Part shown: piece by piece, positions 36,418 through 46,938 of the stretch
Numbering within the stretch: position 1 is the first letter of the stretch
Layout of the letters: every line of letters begins with the position of its first letter
Source: Ampelocalamus luodianensis
Taxonomy: Eukaryota; Streptophyta; Magnoliopsida; Poales; Poaceae
Length of the DNA stretch: 64,000 nucleotides
Direction of reading: 5' to 3'
Assembly: GCA_036346255.1 (NCBI GenBank)
Contig: CM070617.1
Span: 6,861,501 to 6,925,500 of the forward strand
Made by a program: the position numbers and the translations under genes
Notes under the pieces: generated by a model
Databases searched by the model: none
What the model was told of the DNA's origin: nothing
What the model saw: the letters and a program-made list of their open reading frames with translations, nothing else

Positions 36418-36823
36418 ACTTTTACTTTTATTATCTTCATAACCTTCTTACCATGCATTTTCAGGTTGTGGCTTTCGTATGTGGTCTTGTGCATTATAAG
36501 TCATCAACCAAAAGACATCCAAGCACGCAGCCATGGAACCTGGGAACGTAAGCATCATTCTCCCTGCTAGTCCACAAGCTGTTTTTTATAACTCTATGCA
36601 ATTAGGCTATCAACACCTTTTTGCCTGCTTCGTTTTCATCCTTTCTTTTTTTGCACATGTCGAAACTCTATGCAGGGATGAAAGTGGTTGGTGGCTCTTC
36701 CCAACTGGACTCATGTTGTTGAAATGCATCCAAGCAAGGCTTGTCGATTGGCATGTCGCTAATTTAGAGCTTCAAGATCGCGCAGTATATAGTAATGACC
36801 CAAACATATTCTGGCAGTCATGA
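25135..36823 (+). CDS. Large glycine-rich, multi-pass membrane protein (22 exons, 1,439 aa)
   Basis: Exons, all with frame-consistent GT-AG junctions: 25135-25991, 26814-26929, 27731-27939, 28601-28720, 28822-28950, 29038-29163, 29809-29864, 29968-30067, 30155-30272, 30991-31200, 31304-31613, 32750-32843, 33118-33226, 33505-33776, 33864-33991, 34180-34414, 34965-35153, 35239-35525, 35613-35793, 35887-36129, 36465-36547, 36676-36823. They total 4,320 nt with no internal stop. The product has an N-terminal signal-like hydrophobic stretch, a proline run, a long ectodomain with glycine-rich patches (GGHGGKGG, GGGSGG) and N-glycosylation sites, a cysteine-rich EGF-like part ('CPKGLYGTFCKECP'), one hydrophobic helix at about residues 885-910, a conserved cytosolic-looking region ('YQWWEGSIYSIL', 'WSWQQWRRRKKL') and a hydrophobic cluster at about 1283-1390. 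This matches the conserved plant family that includes Arabidopsis At5g11700, sometimes annotated 'glycine-rich protein' or 'ephrin receptor-like'. The function is unknown. The start is the first ATG before the signal-like segment. Confidence 0.93.
27345..27593. mobile_element. MITE-like insertion in intron 2
   Basis: A stretch with repeated GTGTGGCAYACCACAA-type motifs ends in GAACCAAACACCCCC, a 'GGGGGTGTTTGGTTC' inverted end typical of grass MITEs. The left end (about GGGTTGCTTTCCATG) is a weak inverted partner. Borders are approximate. Confidence 0.45.
28405..28534. repeat. 65-bp tandem duplication in intron 3
   Basis: Two adjacent copies of a 65-bp unit containing CAGTTCCCTGATAATAAGAC differ at about four positions. 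It ends about 65 bp before the acceptor of exon 4 and is not needed for the reading frame. Confidence 0.9.
29421..29488 (+). mobile_element. 3' end of an Au-type SINE in intron 6
   Basis: 'CCTACCCTAACTTGTTTGGG' followed by ACCAAAGGCTTTGTTGTTGTTGTTG is the characteristic 3' tail of Au-like plant SINEs, which end in a short GTT repeat and not in poly(A). No tRNA-like promoter head is visible upstream, so the copy is 5'-truncated. Confidence 0.65.
36356..36415. repeat. AT microsatellite in intron 20, 30 units
   Basis: Uninterrupted AT repeat of 60 bp, about 50 bp upstream of the acceptor of exon 21. Confidence 0.98.
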
Positions 36824-37811
36824 CATTCGGTGTAACTGGGGTGCTTTTGGGAGCTTTTTACAACTCGATTTTTTGGGAGTTGATAAAAGGAAAGTGGGGG
36901 ACAGCACGGCCTTTCTTTATTGACCAGGCCAAAGATGCAACAACAGTGGTTATAGGTGCATACTTCCGCGACCCTCGTTAATCATGTGCAGTCACAATCT
37001 GTGGTTTGTTTTGTATATATAAAGGTGTACTTGATCCATTCTTTGTAGGATTTAGACACCATAGAGTTATAAACAATACCTAAGCTAACTGAAGAGAGAC
37101 CCTGGGGAAGATGTGATTTTTTTTGTTGCTGCTGCTGTTCTCTTACTGCTACTATGTTCTTGCCTCTTGATGTTGAGCTGGGCAAGGCCATCAAATGTGA
37201 AACTTTTTGTCGTATCTGATTGGATAACACAAAAACTAACATGCCTAATGGTTTTCATTCACACACAGCAAGGTTGATACTACCATGTTGTGACAAGATG
37301 CTGCGATGCGCTTGTGGATATTTTTTAGTTGGTTTGGTTCGATATCTCAGCGTTCCGCAGGCTGTGTATTTCCTGTGATGCCTCGTGACGTTTTTTCAGA
37401 GAACTGATCATAAGTGAATTTGCAACATACACCCGCAATCCGCTTATGCCAAAAACCATACCTCCGCTAGGAATACGGTAATCAGCATATGTAGAAGCCA
37501 AACCCGCATTAGGAATACGGATAAATTAAAATGCTGGAATTGAACTGTTTATTTTACAAATACTTGCGGGAGGAATAATTCCTTTCCCATGTAGGGGTAT
37601 GCTCGTATTGTAGGATCCCTCCATACTGTCAGATCATTCTAATTTTGATCCTATAGAGGATCGTAGCCAGGTTGTGCCATATAAGATGACAGCCCACATA
37701 TTTTATTGTGATCCATGGTTTTTAATATACGATCACATCATGATTATGTGGTTCGATCCTAGATACTGATCTTTCAAAAAACCAAAAAAAGAACATGTTA
37801 ATTCGACTGCT
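36824..37811. other. 3' flank of the glycine-rich gene and spacer
   Basis: Probably includes the 3' untranslated region. No clear canonical AATAAA close to the stop. No further gene or repeat that I can support before the copia element. Confidence 0.45.
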
Positions 37812-37957
37812 TGTTGGTGAGTTGATAGTAGAATCTAATAATGAGTGGTGTTAGAGTCAGATCTAGCCTTGTATTAGAGTCAGATTTAACTTTTAGACTT
37901 TAAATAAAAGGTGTGGAGATTCTACATGATACATACAATTAATCCCAAAAGACTACA
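37812..37957 (+). repeat. Copia 5' LTR
   Basis: 146 bp, TG...CA ends, with TTTAAATAAAAGG as the TATA/polyadenylation-like region. It is preceded by the target duplication CTGCT. Confidence 0.9.
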
Positions 37958-37969
37958 TGGTATCATAGC
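37958..37969 (+). other. Primer-binding site of the copia element
   Basis: TGGTATCATAGC immediately follows the 5' LTR. It differs by one base from the TGGTATCAGAGC complementary to the 3' end of initiator methionine tRNA. Confidence 0.8.
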
Positions 37970-38608
37970 TTATCTGATCCACTATCGTTGTCATTGTCAA
38001 AACCTAGCCACCCGACGCCGCCATCCACCACCACCGTCGTCGTTGTTGGTAGTGCGCCACCACGGCGGGCCACAGCCACTAGGGCCGTGTTGCATAGGCC
38101 ACCGCCGCCGCTCGGGTCGCCCACGTATGAAGAGTAGAGAAGGGGGATAGAGGAAGAAGTTGAGGCTGGTCGATCGGGATCTGGCGTAGAGGAAGAAGGA
38201 AGAAGCTGAGGTTGGTTGATCGGGATCTGGCGCAAAGGAAGAAGGGGTTCTGGTGCAGAGGAAGAAGGATATGGCGCTAGGAGGGGAAAGGATAAGACCA
38301 TTGGGTTGTTGTCTCGAGGAGAGAGAGAAGAGGACAGGAAAAAGAAAAGTATCACGATGTCTGTTGCGTGGTTCTGTTATTATGATGCATAAGAACATTG
38401 ATGCGTGAAGGGTTGCCATGATGTGGAAGATACGTGCGACATATCTTGGTAGTGATTGACATTGTTTCAGTTGTTTGAGGAGATGGCCTCTGAGGAGATT
38501 GAGGCTGCGAGGAAGGAGAAAGAAGCCACAATGAGGGCAATAGAAGAAAAGAGGAAGGCAGTTGTTGAGACTACTTTCTCGCTAGTCATGTAAGGTGACA
38601 TCAGAAGC

Positions 38609-41240
38609 ATGTTACATGACCTCTTCACGACGAGTATGATAGGTCCGAGGGCTAGTGCAGGGTCATCTGACTTAAAACTGGAGCTTATGTTGAATGATGT
38701 AAAGTTGGAAGAGAATAAGAATTACCTGAGTTGGTCTAGAAGGGCTCAACTAATTCTGAGGATGAAGGGGGTGAAGCACTACCTGCGGAAGACTTGTGTT
38801 GAGCCTACGGATAAGGCAAGCATGGATTGGAGGGTGTGGAACACCATCAACTCTGTGGTGGTAGCTTGGTTGCTAACTTCGATGTCTCCATCTATTGCTT
38901 AGATGGTGGAGATGATGCAGAGTGCACCAGCAATATGGAAGACGCTGAACAACATGTACTATGTGGCAGGAAGATGATGGTAGAGGTCCAGGGCAAAGTG
39001 GAGGCCTTGCAACAGGACAAAAAGACCGTCCAGGGGTATGCTAATGAACTGTAGTAGCTATGGGCAGACTTATATCACTATAATCCACTGCAGTTAACAT
39101 GTGCTGGTGATATTGAGGTTGGTAGGGTGTGGCTATAACGCAGACGGGTTACACATTTTTTTTGAAGGGACTAAACCCAAAGTTTGAGAGTAGGAGGGTT
39201 GCTATGTTTCACTTGGCAAATTTTCCCACTATGGAAGAGGTTATTTCAATTATGGTGCAGGAGGAAATTCGACTACGAGTAATGGGGGGATAACAACCCT
39301 GTTAGGTCCGTATATGCTTATACCTGATGATAGAGAGTGCTACATCTGTGAAGCGAGAGGATATCTGAGTCATACTTGTCCTTCTCCACGGTATGGAGAC
39401 CTAGGTGGAGGTCGCCAAACTATAGATTATGGAGGCCGAGTTGGAGATCGTAGTGGTCATGGAGGAGGTGGAGATTATGGAGGTCGAGGAAGGGGTAGGG
39501 TTGGCCCCAGGGCTAATATGGCCCTCACAGAGGAAAACACGTCTGTTACTCTAACATGCGAGCAAGTTATGCAGAGAAGTAGCAGCAGAGAAAGGCATTG
39601 GAGACTCCTCATGATTTCACCTCATTTGGTAATTTTGCCAACTACGCCCACATGGGTGAAGGTACTTAGGCATATGCACTTGTATCCACATATAAACACT
39701 CTCACATTGATTGGATAATAGATTCAGGAGCATCTAAGTCTGTCACGGGTTTATTTAGTGCATTTGTATCTTACACTCCATATACTCATTCTGAAACTGT
39801 CTAAACAGCTGATAGAACCTCCCAACTTATTCATGGTGTATGATCTGTAGAGTGCACACCATTAATTGCTTTATTCTCCGTTTTGCATGTTCCCTTCTTT
39901 TCGGTCAATCTTCTTTTAGTTAGTTCTATTATTGACCAATTCAAATGCATTGCCACATTTGATGAGGATTCGTGTTTCTTCTAGGAGAAGAGAATCGGGA
40001 GGATGATTGGGACTAGAATAAGACGTAATGGGTTGTGGTATATTGATCAGGTTGATGCGGCATTGGTTGTGGCTGCAGGAATTGAGGGAGAAGTTTTCTT
40101 ACATCATTGTCGCTCGGGACATCTGTCATTTGAGAGTTTAAGTTATCTATTCCCTGATTTGTTCAATAAAGTAGACAAGAGTAAACTTGTGTGTGATGCT
40201 TGTGAGTTTGGAAAGCATACACGGTCTACATATAGTAGCATTGATCTTTGGAGTTATGAGCCTTTTATATTGATACATTCTGATGTTTGAGGTCTGTGCT
40301 CAGTTACTTCTTTGAGTGATTTTAAGTGGTTTGTCACATTTATCGATTGCTATATTTGTATGACTTGGATTTATATAATGAAGCACGAGAGCGAGGTCCT
40401 TCGGTGTTTTAAGGACTTCCATAGGATGGTTGCTACTCAGTTTGATGTAAACGTTCGGATTCTTCAGACAAATAATGGAACTGAGTATGTTAACAAGGAG
40501 TTTGTAGCGTATCTCTCATAGGAGAGCATACTTGATCTGCTGGCAGAAACATGTATACTTAGGTGTCACCCTATTGCTTCACCTATTGATAGGAATCACA
40601 AGCTATGTGCTGAGCCAGGACACCCAGTTAACAAGGAAGCTTATTAAAGGTTTGTTGGGCGTCTCATCTATTTGTGTCATACAAGACCTGATATTTTATA
40701 TGCAATGATATGATTAGTTGATATATGCATGATCCTAGAACAGGACACATGGATGCTGTCTATCGAATCCTGCGGTATTTGAAGAGTAGTCATGAGAAAG
40801 GCATTTGGTTCAGGAAAAATCAACACCTGAATGTGGAAGGGTATTGTGATGCTGATTGGATGAGCAATGTGGATGGCAGGATGTCTACCTTTGGATATTA
40901 TATCTTTGTGGGAGGTAACCCTTGTGTCATGGAGGAGCAAGAAGCAGGAGGTTGTGGCTCGATCTACTACAGAGGCAAAGTACAGAGCAATGACGTTGAA
41001 TGTGAGTGAAATGATATTGATGAAATGTTTATTGGTCGAGCTTCGAGTATGGAGGAATAATCTATTGGTGTTGCATTGTGACAATAAATCTGCAATCAAT
41101 ATTGTTAATAATCCAATTCAACATGATCGTACCAAGCACGTTGGGATTGATAGGTTTTTCATCAAGGAAAAGCTTGATGACACGTTGAGATTTCAGGTCT
41201 TAGCGAAGGTGCTACAATATGTAACAAGATGGATATGATT
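38609..41240 (+). pseudogene. Decayed copia gag-pol polyprotein
   Basis: The following are readable in several frames: a gag core ('YLSWSRRAQLILRMKG', about 38730); a zinc knuckle at about 39338 ('CYICEARGYLSHTC') in which the knuckle His position is Tyr; a protease site 'WIIDSGASKSVTG' (about 39710); a GAG-pre-integrase block ('HHCRSGHLSFESL...CDACEFGKH', 40107-40221); an integrase start with catalytic Asp in 'HSDV' and 'FVTFIDC' (40280-40347), cut by a stop at 40519; a short last piece of reverse transcriptase ('GRLIYLCHTRPDILYA', about 40657); and an RNase H region ('GYCDADW', 40838; 'STTEAKYRA', about 40963; 'HCDNKSAI', about 41076). The C-terminal integrase and nearly all reverse transcriptase, including the YVDD region, are deleted. 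Confidence 0.85.
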
Positions 41241-41260
41241 GATATTTTTGGCCCATCTTG

Positions 41261-41268
41261 AGGGGAGG
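41261..41268 (+). other. Polypurine tract of the copia element
   Basis: AGGGGAGG abuts the 3' LTR and would prime plus-strand synthesis. Confidence 0.8.
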
Positions 41269-41414
41269 TGTTAGTGAGTTGGTATTAGGATCTAATAATA
41301 AGTCGTGTTAGAGTCGGATCTAGCCTCATATTAGACTCGGATTCAACTTTAGACTATAAATAAAGGATGTGGAGATCCTACGATATACATACAATTAATC
41401 CCAAAAATACTACA
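41269..41414 (+). repeat. Copia 3' LTR
   Basis: 146 bp, TG...CA ends, containing ACTATAAATAAAGG. It is followed by the target duplication CTGCT. Confidence 0.9.
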
Positions 41415-41689
41415 CTGCTCTTGTAGCTTGCTAGGATCTGAATCTTTTTTTTGATAGATCTTAATCTGATTGCAGTTAGTCTGGCAATGCTATGCGGCCC
41501 AGGACTTCGACCCGATTACGTTATGTCGCGCTGCCTCCCCACCACAGATATTTCATATTAGCAAATCGCAAGTCGCAACCGCCTCGAGAGTTTTTTTTGC
41601 TAGAATAGTACTATTGGCGTGAGGAATAACAAATCTAGCATCCTCCGCGCATCAAAGCCAAAAATAACAATGCAGAGCCGTGAGGACAC

Positions 41690-42000
41690 GATACATGTTC
41701 TTGTCCGCGCCCCAGGGGCTCGGAGTCATCTCATCCGCTCGGGGGGTGGGGGGGGTGTTGGAGTCGCCTCGTCCGCCCCCTTGGGGGCCAAATCTCGTCC
41801 TTCGCGCCATAGGGGCCCGGACCCCATCTTGTTCGCCTCATCCTCTGCGTCCCTAGGGGTCGAACCTTGTCCTCCGCGCCATAGGGGCCCAGACCACATC
41901 TTTTCCGCACCATTGGGGGTTGGACCTCGTCCTCCGCACCACAGGGGCAGAAACCATCTTGTCCATGCGCGAGGCCCCCAGTTCGTGCTCCGAGGCATGG
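41690..42000. repeat. Subterminal repeats of about 29-30 bp
   Basis: Some eight to ten diverged units resemble TCGTCCTCCGCGCCATAGGGGCC + CAGACC. The inverse of the same motif occurs at 46545-46680. Low-complexity reading frames here are by-products of the repeat. Confidence 0.8.
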
Positions 42001-42936
42001 ATGCCACCCCAGTCTGTGCCTTCTGGCCACAGACGCCTCCCAGCCACCACAACATCAACTATTTAATTTCTCAATCCTATAATACATTGAAAAAAATAAG
42101 ATAACTAGAACATTCTATACAAGATAAATGGTTGATCTCATTGATGACACTATCGCATAAACTCGTAGGTATATGATCATCAAAAGATGCAAAAGGTTTT
42201 GTTACCTCCTCGTTTGCCAAGACCTGATGGGATTGATCGAGTCATAGCTGCTCCAGGACCATGCTACAAATAGAAGTGGATTTTTAAGTAGCCATTAAAG
42301 TCGTACCATGCCTAAATAGAGCACGAATTTAAGAATTGTTTTGAAACCATTGATAGTTCTACATAATGCTTCGTGGAAATGAAATATGCGTAAACTAAAT
42401 TCTTTTGTGTAAAGGAAATAAAGTGCCATTTGAACATGAAATTGGAATTTTTAGGATATGTACCAGTGCTTATAGGGTTTAGCACATAATATATCTAATT
42501 GCTGAAGTTATCGACCACAGACCACCTAAGTGATAGTGAAGTAATAGAACACCTGTAGATTGTAGATCTTAACAACACAAGGACATGTTGGTTTATCGGG
42601 CCGCTGATCAAATGTCAACGAATGGCAGTAGTGGAAGTAAGATGCAAATTCCACCGGACATGATTTGCATAACACCTGGTAAAAGTACTTTTGGTCAGCA
42701 ACAAATACAAGAGTACTTGTTCTTTCAGAAGCTTGGATTAATATATTTTGTGAGAGAGAAACCTCGATAGGTGTTGAAAGCTTTTTCTCACATATCTTGT
42801 CATACTTCTTCTTTGTTGCAGCTTTTAGTTAGTCCCTTGGCGCTTTTAGTCCCTGCCAAGGGAGACTTCGCGCAGCAATACATACTAAAATAATTAGAAT
42901 GATGCAAAGTAAAATTGATAATGAGACTTCAAAACT

Positions 42937-45658
42937 TGTCGGACCCGGATTTTCCAATCCGAATCCTCTGTGAAAAACGCTGTGCTATTCCTGGATCGAT
43001 GAGATAGCACTCACGGCATTGCTGAATCATTCATACATGGCGTGAATTAAAGTATCAATATTACAATCAACAGAGTGACATAGACCACGTCGGTCGAGTT
43101 TTACAACAAAATGATCGGGCCAAATTGATTACAATACGAATACCGAAAGCGATAGCGAAGCAAAGGGTAGAGCTCATCTCTTCACAGTAAGCGATCAGGG
43201 CACCACAATGTCTGATCGTATTACCCAAGGACCGGATAATATCGGTCGTACACAAGTACCAACGAGTCAACTTAGACTGCGCCGAGGCCTAGACTACAGA
43301 TCCTAGACTACTCCTCGTCGTTTCCTTGTCCATCAACTTCGGTTCCTCGTAGTAAGCATAGTCTCCTCCATCGGCGTCATCCAAGGGTTTGGGAGAGCGA
43401 GGATGAGCACAACTACCGTGCTCGCGAGCCAATACACAATGCAATGATATACATGCAAGGCTTACAAGGATGGCTCGGTTCTTTTATTTGCGAAAGCAAT
43501 ACTTTTAAATATCATAAGTACAAATTCCTAGCACTTAGCATTTTTAACAAACTTCATTTTAGTTAAAGAGAGAAATTGTGCAATATTTATATTAGCAGAG
43601 GTTACCTCCACCTTCGTGCTTATTTTGATTGTGGTTACATCCACCACTAAACGACACTGGGTACAAAGACCCAGGAAATAACCAATCGCAGGGCTAGGTG
43701 AGCCCGCCACAATTTTCATACCACCCACAAAAGAATTTTTTTTTTTAAACAGAACTAACTCAAGTTAAGTTCCCATGTCCGCCTTTGACCGTAGGCACGG
43801 CTGTTTAAACAGTTTATAACTCTGCAGAGATTGTACACTTTACCCACAAGAGACAATTAACTCGTTGCCCTACACGATTCCGTAGTCGTGTAGTCGAGAG
43901 GTTGTCACAATAACTTTTCTAAATATCTCGCCCCTTCCCTCGTCTCACCCATATGGGGTTATGCCCATACGTTGCGCGGATGTCCACCTCAATGATCGGC
44001 GTAGCGTGGCTACACCTCGCGATCGCGAACTTCACCCTTGACTCGGTGTCCCATCCAAGCCCGACATACCCGAGCTTGTGCCTCCTTTAACCCTCCAAAG
44101 GAGATGATTTTCGGATTTGATAAATGTACTAAGCCAAGTCGCAGCTTTGTTGCGGACTTGTGGTTGTACTTGTTATACACAGAGGTCGTGACAAGATTAA
44201 GTCCTTAGGGTTGTCTGGACGGCTCAACCACATTCCCACCATTCTCGTGCTACATCCGCACCCACCATCTTACCATCCGTCCGCACGGGTATTAGCGATT
44301 TAGGGTTTTGAGATGTAAAATACAACAATTCAACCATCTCGGTCATTTACCCGCAATGATCGCCCAAATCATTTTATGTTTGAAATGATGATGATTAGGA
44401 CATTTTAATGTCCCGGTATAAGCAAGTCTAGCATGTCGCTAAGTACAACCTATAGCTAGTATTACCATATAGTTACTAGGGTGACAATGGAAATAGGGAT
44501 TCAAGTTGTCAAGGATGGCATAATAATTAATTATTCAACCAATGGGTATTAACTACCTTAAGCTTTAACATACATTTGATTAAAGAATTAAAGCATGCAA
44601 TTTGCTATTTTAAAGGAATATAATTTGCATAAAATGTAGGCTCAATATGATCAAAGTATTGACTCGCCTTGGTTGTAGGGAGAGAGTCCGAGTAGTCTTG
44701 TCCTTGATCGACGTGGAGGTCTCCTGCGTCTCCAAATCTACGCGCGTAGGTACCAAGCAAAAATAAACGACAGCAACGAGAGCTATTAAATACACAAGTA
44801 TACACAAATGAACTCCAAATTGAACAAGACCTATGCCATTAGCAAGATCTTGATTTTAGAAATTTTAGAAATTTATTTCATAATTTTGGAGCTAAAATGG
44901 GGAGTTAATTAATTTTGAAGTCTCACTTTAAAATAAAATAGAAAAGGAAATTGAAAAACCAAATAAAAAGAAAACCGCACTGGCCCACAGCCGAAAAACG
45001 GCCCGGCCCACCACGGGCCGAACACGCGCACACACGCGGGCGCGGCCCACGCGGTGCGGCGCGGCAGCGGCGCCTCAAAAGGGGAGGGGAGGGGTGCGGG
45101 GAGGGTTTCGGGGCGGCGGCGGCGTGCGGAGGAAGGGGGAGAGAAGCGGCGGCGGCCGGAGGGGAAGAGGAGGCGGCGGCTCGGGCGACGCCGGGAACCG
45201 GAGGGGGCCCGGGAGCTCACGGCGATGGCAACGGGGGAGGACGGCGGCGACGACGACGACTACGGAGGCGACGACGGCGGCGGCAACGGCGAGGTAGGCT
45301 TCGGTTCCTTCTTCCTCTCCTTTTCTTCTTGCTCGGGGTTCTTTTGCCGTGGGGTGAAAGGGGGAGGAGGAGAAGAAGGGGAGGGCGCCGGGTTTTAATG
45401 CCGACGCGAGGAGATCGGGGGAGGGGGGTCCGGGCGAGGAGAAGGACGGGCGTGCGGCGATGGTGATGATGACGCTCGGGCGTGCGCGGGGAGGCGACAG
45501 GCCTAGGGCGCCGGAGAGGTGGCGTGTGCGCGGCGAAGTCGCAGCGCACGCGAGCGAGGAGGTTCGGTAGGGGTCCGGCGGGCGTTGACGGGAGGAGAAC
45601 GGAGGGGGCCCCGGCGAGGGTTGACCCGGGAAGGGGGGGGGCAAAAAGGGGCTTCACA
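42937..45658 (-). mobile_element. Solo LTR (2,722 bp), same family as 5232-8782
   Basis: Starts TGTCGGACCC, ends GGGGCTTCACA, and is flanked by AAACT on both sides (42932-42936 and 45659-45663). Internal landmarks match the LTR at 5232: 'CACAACTACCGTGCTCGC', a tract near 43822 with 'CTCTGCAGAGATTGTACA', and a GC-rich right part. By analogy it reads on the minus strand. The long overlapping GC-rich frames at 44909-45670 on both strands are not recognisable proteins and lie wholly in this LTR. Confidence 0.8.
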
Positions 45659-46792
45659 AAACTTCAATAGCTTTCATATTACACCTAAACTAATCTGATG
45701 TGGATATCAAACACTGTTACCTGGAAGCATGTCACGGCAAGCCAGAGATTGCTAACAGTTTGCTGGTGGAACTTGGGAGAATTATTGTTGGTTTTCGTAA
45801 ACCAGTTGCACAAATATTTTCCAGGTGTTGATATGACACATAGTAATCCTTGTCAAATAAATAGTTGCTACTTGCTAATGATAGAACTTACAGATACAAG
45901 TGGGAAGTCTGTTTTGTTCATAATACGGTTTGTTCTGTGGAAATCTTTTAACAAATGCCGCTAATGGTGATTGTTGACAAAACATAGAGCTTTAAAAGAT
46001 CCTGTGTTATAAAGCTTGTTTTGAGGTGACCAGTTTCAGTTAATCCTTACAGCTAGAATATCTAAAAAAATGTGAAGAAAATCCTAGTTGGAACTAGACT
46101 AAGGTTGTATTTGGGATTGTGAGTTGTTCAAAAAGTCTGTTCTGGAAACAGCTTTAGATATGATGTCTATTTGAAAATCGAGTACCTGAGAAAAAGAAGT
46201 TGACTTGCACTATTATGCCTATTTAGCCAATGATTTTTAAGCACATTGCATCCCAGATGAGCCTAGCACACTTCGCCACAAGCAACATTGTAGTATACTA
46301 ATGCTCTAACAAAGAGTAGAAATATAAGCCTACCTCGCACGGAGAAAAATACAGAAGAACATAACCAAGAGATTCAAAATCATCCCGTCGACTTTGTTCT
46401 GCCAATAAACCCAATAACGTGCCAAAATCAAATCTAAGTGATGATTTGACAGGGTAATCAACAGGTCATAACTTACCAATTCCAATGTGAGCGTTGTAAC
46501 TTGCATACCGTGCAGTGCCAGTGAAGTTCTTATTTTCTCTACAACAAAGCAACGGACGAGGTGTTCGTGGCCTGAGGCACGGACCAGGGGTCTTGTGCAC
46601 AGACAAGATGGGATTTGGGCCCTATGGCGCGGAGGACGAGATCTGACCCTAGGGTGTGGACGAGGCGACTCTGAATCGTAGGATGCAGGCAAGAATATGT
46701 GTCGCCTTCCTACGGCTCTATGGTACCATTTTTATTTTTTTGATGAGCAGAGGAGTCTATAGACTTCCTCGCGCCAACAGTAAAAAAAACTC

Positions 46793-46938
46793 CCGCCCCG
46801 GCGCCACCTCCCACCTCCCGATACATACATCGCAACGAGTAACGACCACGCTCGCGATCACCGCCTCCTCGCACACCGAAAACCTAGCGCCGCCTCGCCC
46901 TCGCCGCGCATCCGCGAGGCCCGAGGCCGGAGCCCGAC
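46793..46938 (+). promoter_or_regulatory. Truncated 5' flank of the WD40 gene
   Basis: Only about 146 bp separate the MULE terminus from the start codon. The original upstream sequence probably continues at 41415-41587, now about 5.2 kb away. C-rich leader-like sequence is present, with no TATA box. Confidence 0.4.

Larger units (their letters stand above)
37812..41414 (+). mobile_element. Ty1-copia retrotransposon, complete ends, deleted interior
   Basis: Two 146-bp LTRs (37812-37957 and 41269-41414) begin TGTTGGTGAG / TGTTAGTGAG and end ACTACA. CTGCT is duplicated directly outside them (37807-37811 and 41415-41419). A primer-binding site like the initiator-Met tRNA type (TGGTATCATAGC, 37958-37969) follows the left LTR, and a purine tract AGGGGAGG (41261-41268) precedes the right LTR. 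Domain order gag, protease, integrase, RNase H is that of Ty1-copia. The LTRs differ at roughly 20 positions by eye, so the insertion is old. Confidence 0.92.
41588..46792. mobile_element. Non-autonomous MULE-like element with nested solo LTR
   Basis: The left terminus GAGTTTTTTTTGC...ACTATTGGCGTGAGGA is repeated inverted at the right terminus (TCCTCGCGCCAACAGTAAAAAAAACTC ends at 46792, read in parts). The flanking 9-mers CCGCCTCGA (41579-41587) and CCGCCCCGG (46793-46801) match at 7 of 9 bases, the duplication length of Mutator elements. Both subterminal regions carry inverted, GC-rich repeats of about 30 bp (41690-42000 and 46545-46680) around GTCCTCCGCGCCATAGGGGC. A solo LTR (42937-45658) is nested inside. 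No transposase is recognised; 42080-42936 and 45664-46320 hold no gene that I can support. Confidence 0.7.

Noticed and set aside
44909..45670. Several GC-rich frames on both strands
   Set aside because: Contained in the solo LTR 42937-45658; no recognisable protein.
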